A stretch of 64,000 nt of DNA from Thermoplasmata archaeon (lineage in GTDB: Archaea; Thermoplasmatota; Thermoplasmata; Lutacidiplasmatales; UBA184), in the NCBI GenBank assembly GCA_021828195.1, contig JAKASQ010000001.1, positions 720,335 through 784,334 on the forward strand. Reading direction: 5' to 3'. The position numbers and the translations under genes are program-made. The notes beneath the pieces were generated by a model. The model was not told where the DNA came from. It saw nothing but the letters and a program-made list of their open reading frames with translations, and ran no database searches. Of the stretch, positions 39,095 through 47,255 are shown piece by piece; the stretch's first letter is position 1, and every line of letters starts with the position of its first letter.

Positions 39095-40000
39095 ATGCAC
39101 GGAGTCCGCACGGCGCGCGCGTTCGCCCCCGGCCACGTCACCGGCATCTTCGCCCCCGCCTCGACCGGTCGCGATCCACGAGCCCGCGGGTCTCGGGGTG
39201 CGGGCATCGTGCTGGAGCTCGGCGTGGTCGCCACGGCTGCCTGGCGGCCGGGCGCGGCGCGACGCCTGTGTGTGCTCGACGGAGGCCGGGAAGAGTGGCC
39301 CATCTCCACCGATGTGGCGCGGCGGCTGGTGGGCAATCGCCGCGGCTCGCTCACCGTGCGACTGCACCACGAGTTGCCGATCGGACAAGGATTCGGAATG
39401 AGCGCCGCGGGTGCTACAGCGACCGCGTTCGCGGTCTCGGCCGCGCTCGGCCGTCCTCGCCCAAGGGCCATCGAGATCGCCCATCTCGGCGACCTCTTCG
39501 GGGGCGGTGGACTCGGTGGTGTGGCCGCGATCCTCGGTGGCGGGATCGAGTTTCGTCGAGCTCCGGGCATTCCACCGTTTGGGGACTCGCTGCGCGTGCC
39601 GTGGTCCCCGTCCGTGTTCGTCGGCGTCGTCGGGCGTCCCATGCCCTCTCCGCCGAGATTGCGGGACGCGCGCTTCCTCCAGCGAGCCGGCGCGAGCGCT
39701 CGCGGGCTCGATGCATTGCTCGAACGCCCCGATCCCGTCCGGTTCTTCCGGGCCAGCGAGCGGTTCACCGACCGGATGGGCGTCGCGTCCGTGCGGTTGC
39801 GGCGCATCCTCCGCGAGCTGCGGACCGACGGGGCGTGGGCGTTCCAGGCGATGTTCGGGGAGAGCTTCCTGGCCGCTCCTCGATCGCTCGCGGCCCGGGA
39901 GCGCGTGATCCGCAACTTGCGTGCGCGCGGGATCCGCGCGGTGGAGGTCCGTGTCCCGGCTCGGGGCGCACGACGGCTTTCGGCCCGGACCCGCCGATAG
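39095..40000 (+). CDS. Pantoate kinase (GHMP family)
   Basis: A 301-residue GHMP kinase. N-terminal ARAFAPGHVTGIFAP and the ATP loop LPIGQGFGMSAAGATATAFA (about residues 101-120) match archaeal pantoate kinase (COG1829), which makes 4-phosphopantoate in the archaeal CoA pathway with phosphopantothenate synthetase. The C-terminal region is Arg-rich. The next pathway enzyme is not in the window. It is divergent from PAN, with uL16 downstream on its own promoter. Confidence 0.9.
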   Translation: MHGVRTARAFAPGHVTGIFAPASTGRDPRARGSRGAGIVLELGVVATAAWRPGAARRLCVLDGGREEWPISTDVARRLVGNRRGSLTVRLHHELPIGQGFGMSAAGATATAFAVSAALGRPRPRAIEIAHLGDLFGGGGLGGVAAILGGGIEFRRAPGIPPFGDSLRVPWSPSVFVGVVGRPMPSPPRLRDARFLQRAGASARGLDALLERPDPVRFFRASERFTDRMGVASVRLRRILRELRTDGAWAFQAMFGESFLAAPRSLAARERVIRNLRARGIRAVEVRVPARGARRLSARTRR

Positions 40001-40048
40001 CGAGCAATACGCAACCATTTTAACGGAACCCCCGTCTCGCCCGCGCCC

Positions 40049-40555
40049 ATGACGCGAAAGCCGGCCCGCATGTACCGCAAGGTCGAGGGGCAGATTTACA
40101 CTCGCCAGGAGTACATGGGAGGCATTCCCGTGTGCCGCGTCACGCAGTTCGACACGGGCAACCTTCGGCAGGACTTCCCGGTCGAGCTCACGCTCAACAC
40201 CGAGGAAGCGGCGCAGGTCCGCGACATCGCGCTCGAGGCCGCGCGCATCAGCGCGGTCCGGGTCCTCGAGAAGGGCGCGCCGAACGAGTACCATCTCAAA
40301 GTTCGGCGGTTCCCCCATCAGATCCTCCGGGAGCACAAGATGGCCATGGGAGCCGGGGCGGACCGTATCTCCTCGGGAATGCGACGGGCGTTCGGAAAGC
40401 CCGTCGGACACGCGGTGCGCGCTCAGATCGGCGTCGAGCTCATGTCGATCTATACGACCGCGGCCCACATTCCGGACGCCAAGGAAGCCTTGCGCAAGGC
40501 CTCCCACAAGCTCCCGTGCCCGACCCGCCTGCGGATCACGACGAAGGCGTCGTAG
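40049..40555 (+). CDS. rpl10e: 50S ribosomal protein uL16 (L10e)
   Basis: A 168-residue protein with MTRKPARMYRKVEGQIYTRQ at the start, RRFPHQILREHKMAMGAGAD (P-site loop region) and GMRRAFGKPVGHAVRAQIGV. CATTTTAACG about 30 nt upstream is a plausible TATA box for a leaderless message. Its 3' end overlaps the convergent universal stress gene by 20 nt. Confidence 0.98.
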   Translation: MTRKPARMYRKVEGQIYTRQEYMGGIPVCRVTQFDTGNLRQDFPVELTLNTEEAAQVRDIALEAARISAVRVLEKGAPNEYHLKVRRFPHQILREHKMAMGAGADRISSGMRRAFGKPVGHAVRAQIGVELMSIYTTAAHIPDAKEALRKASHKLPCPTRLRITTKAS

Positions 40556-41000
40556 ACCGCGGGTGAACGACGAGCACCGGGCACTTCACGGCGTGCAAGA
40601 TCGCGGCCGACACGCTTCCCAGCAAGAGCCTCTTGCCGCGGGAGAGGCCGCGAGATCCGATGACCAACAGGTCGGGTGGATTCGCCTCGACCTGGGCCAG
40701 GATCTCGTCCACCACGACTCCCTCTACGCAGATCCCCTTCGCGCGGACCCCGGCGGTCTTCGCCTCCTGGACCGCGTGGTCCAAGAGCTGGCGATAGTAC
40801 GGAGTATCCGTATCCGGAGACGTCGCGGGCACCCAGGGTTCGGAAGAGGCCACGTAGAGCGGCACGAGGGGAGCGACCGTGAGGACCGTCAGTTCGGCCC
40901 CGTACTTCTTCGCGAGATCGATGGCGTACCCCAGCGCCTCGCGGGCGATGGGCGAACCATCGGCCGCAACCGTCACACGCTGGATGTTCGGTTCGGTCAT
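40536..41000 (-). CDS. Universal stress protein (UspA family)
   Basis: A 154-residue Rossmann-like UspA protein: VTVAADGSPIAREALGYAID at the N terminus and the ATP-binding signature GSRGLSRGKRLLLGSVSAAI near residue 115 (G-2x-G-9x-G-S/T), so it belongs to the nucleotide-binding branch. Function is probably stress or starvation survival. It converges with uL16 and overlaps its 3' end. Confidence 0.93.
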   Translation of the reverse strand: MTEPNIQRVTVAADGSPIAREALGYAIDLAKKYGAELTVLTVAPLVPLYVASSEPWVPATSPDTDTPYYRQLLDHAVQEAKTAGVRAKGICVEGVVVDEILAQVEANPPDLLVIGSRGLSRGKRLLLGSVSAAILHAVKCPVLVVHPRSTTPSS

Positions 41001-41098
41001 CGCTCTCCTCGAGGGGTCCGGGCCTACAAGTTCATTGCGCCCGCTTCCGGAGCTTCCGCCGGTCGATTCAGAACTTCGTGCACCGCCGGGACGGCGGA

Positions 41099-41201
41099 TA
41101 GCGGGGCATGGATTTGAACCATGGATCTACGGGTTATGAGCCCGTCGGGATTTCAGGACGGCCGGCGAGGCCGACCGTTTTCCTGACTACCCTACCCCGC
41201 T
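41099..41201 (-). tRNA. tRNA-Met(CAU), elongator-like, with D-loop intron
   Basis: A 103-nt gene. Acceptor AGCGGGG/CCCCGCT with discriminator A; anticodon arm ACGGG-CTCATAA-CCCGT (anticodon CAT); T arm CATGG-TTCAAAT-CCATG. The D arm is interrupted by 28 nt; without it the D arm reads GGGTAGTCAGGAAATCCC, as in archaeal elongator tRNA-Met, and the mature tRNA is 75 nt. An Ile2 (lysidine/agmatidine-type) tRNA cannot be formally excluded from the anticodon alone. CCA is not encoded. Confidence 0.92.
41152..41179 (-). other. Non-canonical tRNA intron in D-loop of tRNA-Met
   Basis: A 28-nt intron. Exon bases CAGG pair with intron bases CCTG to form the central helix, flanked by A-rich bulges on both sides. 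An internal hairpin CGGCC/GGCCG follows. Exact ends can slide by one or two bases because both junctions lie in runs of A. The outer helix is weak, so this is a relaxed bulge-helix-bulge. Confidence 0.85.
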
Positions 41202-41223
41202 GCGGGTCGGCCCAGTGAGTCGG

Positions 41224-41231
41224 TCTATATG
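41224..41231 (-). promoter_or_regulatory. TATA box for tRNA-Met
   Basis: CATATAGA on the minus strand, centred 27 nt upstream of the tRNA 5' end. The element also reads TCTATATG in the other direction. Confidence 0.6.
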
Positions 41232-41496
41232 AGAGGTGGGAACCGCCCGGGCCCCGGAGGCGTTCGCACCCTCGACTCGACCGGTAATCCATCCCATCGA
41301 TGTACGGAGGCTTCACGTTGAGGTGGCGGTGGGGGAAACCGGACGCCTGCACGAGGCAAGCCTGGAGCTTGTGGGGCTCACGCGCGCTTGGCCGGTGCGC
41401 CGGGGCCCCAGCCACGACACCGGCACCACTGCCCGGGGGAGGAGGCTGAACCTCCCCGGAGTGGACGGGTACGTCCTCCGCTGCCGTCACCGTGAC
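41232..41496. other. Gene-free region with a stable stem-loop
   Basis: About 265 nt without a convincing protein frame. At 41426-41464 the sequence can fold into a long stem: CCACT/AGTGG outside, then GGGGAGG/CCTCCCC inside, loop AGGCTGAA. The tRNA-Met TATA element is readable in this direction too, so an unannotated RNA on the plus strand is possible. I recognise no known RNA family here. Confidence 0.35.
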
Positions 41497-42990
41497 TCAG
41501 GCCGGGTCGCCGTAGACCGTATAGTGCCAGCCTTTGCGGGCCTGACCCGTTAGATCGATGTAGATGTTCTTGACGACCGTATAGTCGTTCAAGGAATCAC
41601 TGCCGAGGTCCTTCCCGAACCCGGATTGCTTGAATCCCCCATGGGGCGTTTCCGATCCGAGGGGAAGGTGGTCGTTGATCCAAACATCTCCAAAGCGAAG
41701 CGCGTGGGCGGCCCGGAGTGCGGTGCGGACATCCTGCGTCCATGCGCTGGCCGCGAGGCCGTATTCCACGGAGTTCGCGATCTCCATCGCCTCGTCGAAG
41801 CTGGAGAACTCGAGCACGCCGAGCACCGGGCCGAAGATCTCCCGCTGAGCGATCATCATGTCCGGCGCGACTTGATCGAAGACGGTCGGGGTCACGAACG
41901 CCCCGCTCGTCAGGGATGCCGGCGGAGGCGTCCCCCCGATGACCACCTTCGCTCCCTCCTGTCGCCCGCTTTCGACGAACTCGAGTACACGATCCCGGTG
42001 ACTGGGATGAACGAGGGGTCCGAGATCGGTCGACCGCTCGAGCGGGTTCCCCATGCGAATGGTCTTGATCCGATCCACCAGATGCTGCACGAAGCGGGCT
42101 CGAATGGACTTGTGAAGGATGAGCCGAGTTGCGGCCGTGCAGTCCTGCCCGCCATTGACGAACCCTCCCACCATCGCGCCCTCGACCGCCGCTAGGAGAT
42201 CCGCATCCTCGAACACGATGAACGGCGCCTTCCCGCCGAGTTCGAGTTGAAGCCGTTTGACGGTCCCGCTCGCGGCCTCCATAACCTTGCGCCCGGTTTG
42301 AGTATCTCCCGTGAGGCTCGCGAGGTCGACCTTGGGGTTCCGACAAAGTTCGTCCCCCACTTCATCCCCCGGTCCCGTAACGAGGTTCAGCGCGCCTTTC
42401 GGGAGCCCCGCCTCGTCGAGCGCTCGTACGAGCTCGACCGAGCTGAGCGGGGTCCAGCTGGCCGGCTTCAGCACGACCGTGTTCCCCACGATGAGCGCGG
42501 GGGCAATCTTCCACACGGCCATCATGATCGGGTAGTTCCAGGGCGTGATCGAGGCGACCACCCCGACCGGCTCTCGACGGAAGATCGTCGTTCCCTCACC
42601 CGTGAACTCGCTCGGGCTCTTCGCGTCGAGCGTGCGGCCGGCGCCGGCGTAGAAGATCAGGTTGTCGATGGCGAACGGAAGGTCGGCGTCGGCGGCCTGC
42701 TTGATCGTCTTGCCCTGATTGCGGCTTTCGATCTGAGCGATCTCGGGGAGCCGCCCCTGCAGGATCGACGCGGCTCGCAGGAAGACCTCCCCCCGCGCGC
42801 GCGGCGACAGGCGAGGCCAAGGTCCCCGATCGAATGCCTCGCGTGCCGCGTCGATGGCCCGGCGAGCGTCCTCGCGCGAACCCTTGGGAACCGCCGAGAG
42901 CATCGCCCCGTCGAAGGGGCTCCGCACTTCGAAGGTGGCCCCGCTCGTGGCCCCGGTCCACTCCCCTCGTACGAACATGACGTCGGGCAT
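41497..42990 (-). CDS. NAD(P)-dependent aldehyde dehydrogenase (aminobutyraldehyde/betaine aldehyde type)
   Basis: A 497-residue ALDH-superfamily enzyme. Cofactor region PVGVVASITPWNYPIMMAVW and GNTVVLKPA; catalytic Glu in LELGGKAPFIVF near residue 250; nucleophile Cys in NGGQDCTAATR near 283; C-terminal HGGFKQSGFGKDLG. Best fits the 4-aminobutyraldehyde/betaine-aldehyde branch, but substrate cannot be fixed from sequence. The ATG at 42990 has a weak A+T-rich box 32 nt upstream. It is divergent from the solute-binding protein gene, so possibly part of the same catabolic island. Confidence 0.92.
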   Translation of the reverse strand: MPDVMFVRGEWTGATSGATFEVRSPFDGAMLSAVPKGSREDARRAIDAAREAFDRGPWPRLSPRARGEVFLRAASILQGRLPEIAQIESRNQGKTIKQAADADLPFAIDNLIFYAGAGRTLDAKSPSEFTGEGTTIFRREPVGVVASITPWNYPIMMAVWKIAPALIVGNTVVLKPASWTPLSSVELVRALDEAGLPKGALNLVTGPGDEVGDELCRNPKVDLASLTGDTQTGRKVMEAASGTVKRLQLELGGKAPFIVFEDADLLAAVEGAMVGGFVNGGQDCTAATRLILHKSIRARFVQHLVDRIKTIRMGNPLERSTDLGPLVHPSHRDRVLEFVESGRQEGAKVVIGGTPPPASLTSGAFVTPTVFDQVAPDMMIAQREIFGPVLGVLEFSSFDEAMEIANSVEYGLAASAWTQDVRTALRAAHALRFGDVWINDHLPLGSETPHGGFKQSGFGKDLGSDSLNDYTVVKNIYIDLTGQARKGWHYTVYGDPA

Positions 42991-43070
42991 GGCGGTTCGA
43001 CCGGTTAGGCGAACTGAGTTCAAATCTTGGAGGGATGCGGGCGAGCCGTCGGCGCGCAGGCTCGCCGCAG

Positions 43071-43078
43071 GATATATG
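43071..43078 (+). promoter_or_regulatory. TATA box for the solute-binding protein gene
   Basis: GATATATG, 54 nt before the ATG at 43125. Predicts a leader of about 22 nt that contains the Shine-Dalgarno sequence GGAGGGGA at 43113-43120. Confidence 0.65.
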
Positions 43079-43124
43079 TCTCCCAACACCTATGGGCGGC
43101 CTTCTTGGCTCCGGAGGGGAGAAC

Positions 43125-45017
43125 ATGGATCCAAAGTGGCGGAATGTAATCGTCCTCGGCATCGTGGTCGTAATCGTCGCCGCTGGAATCGGGGTGTACG
43201 TCGTGCATACCCAGAGCTCCAACGGAGGTGGCTCATCGGGCACATGTAGCCAGCCGCTCGCGTCGACGAACCCCATCAAGGTCGATCAGCCGGAACTTCC
43301 CGACTACCTTGATCCGCAGCAGACGTTCACGACCCCGGGCTGGGCGGCGGTCCAGCAGGTCTACCAGGGCCTCGTGAACTACAACGGCTCGAGTTCGACG
43401 AACTTTTCGGGCGTCCTCGCGACGAACTGGACGACGTCCTCGGACGGCCTCCACTGGAACTTCACCCTCCGCTCCGGCGTCACCTTCTCGAACGGGGACC
43501 CGTACAACGCCTACGTGCAATGGTTCAGCTTCTACCGGAGCCTGCTGCTGAACGCCGGTCCGCAATTTATCCTGTCCCAGAATTTCTGGTATCCGGGACT
43601 GAACTACTACTCGAACTCGACGGCCATCGCCAACGAGGAGACGAATCTCTCGGCGTTTCTGAACACCACGGACTTCTTCGCCCCGACCCCGGGCGAGATC
43701 CAGGTCATGGCCGCCTCGAACCAATCCTTCCAGGTGCTCAACGCGAATATGATCGAGCTCAACCTCGGGTTCGGGTACCTGGGCCAGGTGCCGTACAACT
43801 ACCTGTTGCCTTCGATCTCGGCGCCCAACTCCTACGCCGTCGACCCGGCGTTCGTCCAGCAGAACGGAGGCGTCGTCCCGGGCGTTCCGAACACCTACCT
43901 CGACACGAACACGCTCGGCACGGGCCCGTACACGCTGACCGCGTACAATCCGATCGACGGAGGAGGGTACACGCTCGTCCCATCCTCCCACTACTGGGGA
44001 ACCTCCGCTGCGCGGGCCCAGCCTTGGAACAACGCGATCCAGCCGGCCAACACCACGGTCCAGATCGTCTTTTCCCAGACCGACACCTCTACGATCAGCG
44101 ATCTCCTGAACGGCCAGGCCGCCAGCGCCTCATTCGCCTATACCGGACCGTCGACCATCAACCAACTCACGGGAGACCCGTGTCTGGTCGTCCAGCCGCT
44201 GTCCACCATCTATGGGGCGACTAGCGGTTCGTGGTGGGTGTTCATGAACCAGTCGGTGTTCCCCTTCAACAACCTGAGTGTACGGGAAGCGATTGTCCAC
44301 TCCATCAACTACCCGCAGATCATCCAGGACGCGTTCGGAGGATATGGGAGCCAATGGGTGGGCCCTGTGCCGCCGTCCTATCCGTACTACGACCCCCAGA
44401 GCCTCGCACCGTACGCCTACAATCTGACGCTCGCCCAGCAGGAGATCCGGAACTCACCCTGCGCCAACAATGCGTGCGCGGGGACGGTCTTCAACTACGA
44501 GTACCAAACTCCGGGCGCCGACTGGGCGGATGCCACGAGCATCCTCCAGAGCGATCTCGCTCAGATCGGGATCACCATCAAGCCGATCGGCATGAGCGTC
44601 TCTCAGCTGCTCAGCGAGCAGCTCGTCACGAACGGCGTCTGCACCAGCTCCACCACGCTCAACGGGGGACCGTTCTACATCGGTCAGGAATTCTACACGT
44701 CGGATTACATCAGCCCGGACGATTGGACCCAGAACGATGCGATCAGCTACGGAAGCGCGAACATGTGCATGTCGGGCTATGCCAACGCTACCATGGACAA
44801 CCTCGTCCTGACCGCGGCCGGGACTTCGAACCCCACCCTGCTCAAACAGTACTACACCGAGATGACGAACCTGATGTACTACAACTACACCAACGCCTGG
44901 CTCGTCGTCCCGACGGCCGTCGCCGTCTACAACGTCCACGTCCACGGGATCATCCAGAACCCCATGGCGAGCGCCGAGCCGTTCGCCTTCTTCTTCAACA
45001 CCCAGTGGGCCCGCTAG
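43125..45017 (+). CDS. Oligopeptide/dipeptide ABC transporter substrate-binding protein
   Basis: A 630-residue family 5 extracellular solute-binding protein. An N-terminal signal anchor (NVIVLGIVVVIVAAGIGVYV, residues 6-25) is followed by a Gly/Ser linker and the binding domain: PDYLDPQQTFTTPGWAAVQQ, WNFTLRSGVTFSNGDPYNAY, NNLSVREAIVHSINY. Many Asn-X-Ser/Thr sites indicate export and glycosylation. The ATG at 43125 is fixed by GGAGGGGA four bases upstream. The transporter genes lie downstream on the opposite strand, converging on this gene. Confidence 0.93.
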   Translation: MDPKWRNVIVLGIVVVIVAAGIGVYVVHTQSSNGGGSSGTCSQPLASTNPIKVDQPELPDYLDPQQTFTTPGWAAVQQVYQGLVNYNGSSSTNFSGVLATNWTTSSDGLHWNFTLRSGVTFSNGDPYNAYVQWFSFYRSLLLNAGPQFILSQNFWYPGLNYYSNSTAIANEETNLSAFLNTTDFFAPTPGEIQVMAASNQSFQVLNANMIELNLGFGYLGQVPYNYLLPSISAPNSYAVDPAFVQQNGGVVPGVPNTYLDTNTLGTGPYTLTAYNPIDGGGYTLVPSSHYWGTSAARAQPWNNAIQPANTTVQIVFSQTDTSTISDLLNGQAASASFAYTGPSTINQLTGDPCLVVQPLSTIYGATSGSWWVFMNQSVFPFNNLSVREAIVHSINYPQIIQDAFGGYGSQWVGPVPPSYPYYDPQSLAPYAYNLTLAQQEIRNSPCANNACAGTVFNYEYQTPGADWADATSILQSDLAQIGITIKPIGMSVSQLLSEQLVTNGVCTSSTTLNGGPFYIGQEFYTSDYISPDDWTQNDAISYGSANMCMSGYANATMDNLVLTAAGTSNPTLLKQYYTEMTNLMYYNYTNAWLVVPTAVAVYNVHVHGIIQNPMASAEPFAFFFNTQWAR

Positions 45018-45051
45018 CGAGACCGGACCCGCGCGCGCGCGCCCGGCCCGC

Positions 45052-46122
45052 TCAGTTCGAGGGGGGGCGGTCGGGTGGCGCCGGACCCGATCCGATCAGC
45101 GTCTCGGGCGGGATGGAACCGACCTCCTCCGCCCGGTGGCAGGCCACGAGCCGGTCGGGAAACTCGGCGACCGGGCGGAGCAGTGGATCCTCGACCCGGC
45201 AGCGCTCGATGACGAACGGGCAGCGCGGAGCGAAGCGACAGCCGGGTTTCGGATTGATCAGGGTGGGCACTTCGCCGGAGATTCGGTACCGCGCACGCCG
45301 ACGCTTCGGATCGGGTACGGGCACCGCGGCCAGGAGGGCCTTCGTGTACGGGTGGACCGGCTGGGTGAGCACCGCTCGGACCGGACCGATCTCAATGAGC
45401 TGCCCCACGTACAGCACGGCCACTCGATCCGCAGCGTATCGGACGGTCGCGACGTTGTGGGTGATGAGCAGATAGCTCAGGCCCCGTTCGCGCTGGAGAC
45501 CGACGAGCCGGTTGAGGACCTGCGCCTGAACGGCGACGTCGAGCGCGCTGGTCGGCTCGTCGAGGACCACCAACGAAGGGTTGATGCTGAGCGCACGGGC
45601 CAGCGAGAGCCGCTGACGACCCCCGCCGGAGAATTCGTGCGGGTACTGGTCGAGGCAATCGGAAGGGAGTCCGACCTGCGGGAGCAGCTCCGCGACACGC
45701 TCGCGTACCGCGGCCCGTCTCAGAGGGAGCTGGGCCCGGATCGGTTCGCTCACGATCTGCCAGACCCTCAAGCGAGGGTCGAGAGAACCGACGGGGTCCT
45801 GGAAAACGATCTGAACGTTGCGACGCCAGGCACGAAGCGCGGAGCCGGAAAGATGCGTCACGTCCTGCCCCCGGAAGCGGATCGTGCCCTGGGTGGGTTC
45901 GTGTAGGCGGGCGACGAGCCAGCCGAAGGTGGTCTTTCCCGAACCGCTCTCCCCGATGAGGGCGAGGGTCTCTCCGGACCGGACCGTGAGCGAGACCTGG
46001 TCCACGGCATGGATCGAGCGGGCGGGGGTACGCCCCAGCCAGTCCCGAGCGCTGACCGGGAGCGGGAAGTACTTCGCAATGGAGGTGGTCTCAAGGAGGG
46101 GTTCGCAGGCCGCGTCCGTCAC
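45052..46122 (-). CDS. Oligopeptide ABC transporter ATPase, OppF/DppF type
   Basis: A 356-residue ABC ATPase: Walker A GESGSGKTT, Q-loop IVFQDPVGSLDPRL, signature FSGGGRQRLSLARAL (the usual SGGQ reads SGGG), Walker B LVVLDEPTSALD, H-loop LLITHN. The C-terminal oligopeptide-transporter domain has the Cys-rich PGCRFAPRCPFVIERC motif found in peptide transporter ATPases. GTG at 46122 shares its first base with the preceding TAG and has GGAGGTG upstream. Final gene of the transporter operon. Confidence 0.95.
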   Translation of the reverse strand: MTDAACEPLLETTSIAKYFPLPVSARDWLGRTPARSIHAVDQVSLTVRSGETLALIGESGSGKTTFGWLVARLHEPTQGTIRFRGQDVTHLSGSALRAWRRNVQIVFQDPVGSLDPRLRVWQIVSEPIRAQLPLRRAAVRERVAELLPQVGLPSDCLDQYPHEFSGGGRQRLSLARALSINPSLVVLDEPTSALDVAVQAQVLNRLVGLQRERGLSYLLITHNVATVRYAADRVAVLYVGQLIEIGPVRAVLTQPVHPYTKALLAAVPVPDPKRRRARYRISGEVPTLINPKPGCRFAPRCPFVIERCRVEDPLLRPVAEFPDRLVACHRAEEVGSIPPETLIGSGPAPPDRPPSN

Positions 46123-47255
46123 TAGGTCACCTCCTCGGCATGCCAGCACGCCGTGCGGTGCTCCCCGGCGGGCGCGGTCCCGATCGGACGCAGCGGCGGC
46201 GCGGGATCGGCCGGGCAATTCTCCCGGGCGAAGGCGCACCGGGGATGGAAGACACACCCCATCGGGAGGCGCGCGAGGTTCGGCACCGTTCCCGGGATCG
46301 AATCGAGCGGGCCTTCGTCCTTGAAACGGCTCGGGGCGGCGTGGAGGAGGGCCCGCGTGTACGGATGGCGAGGGCGTTCGAAGACCTCGGCCACCGGACC
46401 GAGCTCGACGAGCCGGCCGGCGTACAGGACGCCCACGTCGTCCGCGATCTCGGCGATCACGCCCAGGTCGTGGCTGATGAAGAGGATCGAGGTATGGAGC
46501 TCGTCGATCAACTCCTTCATCAGGGTGAGGACCTGGGCCTGGATCGTCACATCGAGGGCGCTCGTCGGCTCGTCGGCAATGAGGAGCGAAGGGCGCTCCG
46601 AGAGCGCTTGCGCGATCATCACGCGCTGGCGCATTCCTCCCGAGAGCTCGTGCGGATAGAGCCGGACGATGGTCTCGGGGTCGTTGATCCGCACGAGCGT
46701 CAACGCCTCGATGACCTCGTCGTGCATCGAAGGATCGTGGAGGCCCCGTGTCTTGAGGTGCTCCTGGACCGCACCGCCGGGAAGGATCGGGCGGGTCAGC
46801 GTCGCGGCGGTGGAAGGGGATTCGGGCCTCGAGTAGTCGAACGGAGCTCCCTCCGGATGCGTGGCTCCCGCCCCTCGCTCCCGGATCCTTCGGATCCGGA
46901 TCGCCTCGGCCACTTGATCGTAGATTCGGAAGGCAGGGTTGAGCGAGTTGAGCGGCTCCTGGAAGATCATGCCGATCCCGGTGCCCCGCACCATCGGGAG
47001 CTTCCATCGGGGCAGCTTCGTGAGGTCGATGCCACGGTAGACGATCCGACCTCCCCGGACCTGCGCCGCGGGGACGGGCAGGAGCCCGGGGATGGCATGG
47101 GCGAGCGTGCTCTTTCCGCAGCCGGTCTCCCCGACGATGCCGGTGACCCGGCCCGGGAGGATCTCGAGGGAGACGTGCGAGAGGGCGTGAACACTTCCGC
47201 TGGCGGTGGCGTAACTGACGCTCAGGTCCTCGATCGAGAGGACAGGCTCGGTCAC
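46122..47255 (-). CDS. Oligopeptide ABC transporter ATPase, OppD/DppD type
   Basis: A 377-residue ABC ATPase: Walker A GETGCGKST, Q-loop IGMIFQEPLNSLNPAF, signature HELSGGMRQRVMIAQAL, Walker B LLIADEPTSALD, H-loop FISHDLG. The C-terminal Cys motif is GCVFHPRCAFARENC. An insertion of about 40 residues between Q-loop and signature (RERGAGATHPEGAPFDYSRP and following) is longer than usual. GTG at 47255 overlaps the permease stop (GTGA). Confidence 0.95.
   Translation of the reverse strand: MTEPVLSIEDLSVSYATASGSVHALSHVSLEILPGRVTGIVGETGCGKSTLAHAIPGLLPVPAAQVRGGRIVYRGIDLTKLPRWKLPMVRGTGIGMIFQEPLNSLNPAFRIYDQVAEAIRIRRIRERGAGATHPEGAPFDYSRPESPSTAATLTRPILPGGAVQEHLKTRGLHDPSMHDEVIEALTLVRINDPETIVRLYPHELSGGMRQRVMIAQALSERPSLLIADEPTSALDVTIQAQVLTLMKELIDELHTSILFISHDLGVIAEIADDVGVLYAGRLVELGPVAEVFERPRHPYTRALLHAAPSRFKDEGPLDSIPGTVPNLARLPMGCVFHPRCAFARENCPADPAPPLRPIGTAPAGEHRTACWHAEEVT

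Noticed and set aside
41236-41553. Small plus-strand open frame between tRNA-Met and the aldehyde dehydrogenase
   Set aside because: No start signal, no recognisable domain, and it runs into the 3' end of a conserved gene on the other strand.
43109-43116. CTCCGGAG palindrome at the solute-binding protein ribosome-binding site
   Set aside because: Only 8 bp, no loop, and expected by chance in GC-rich sequence.
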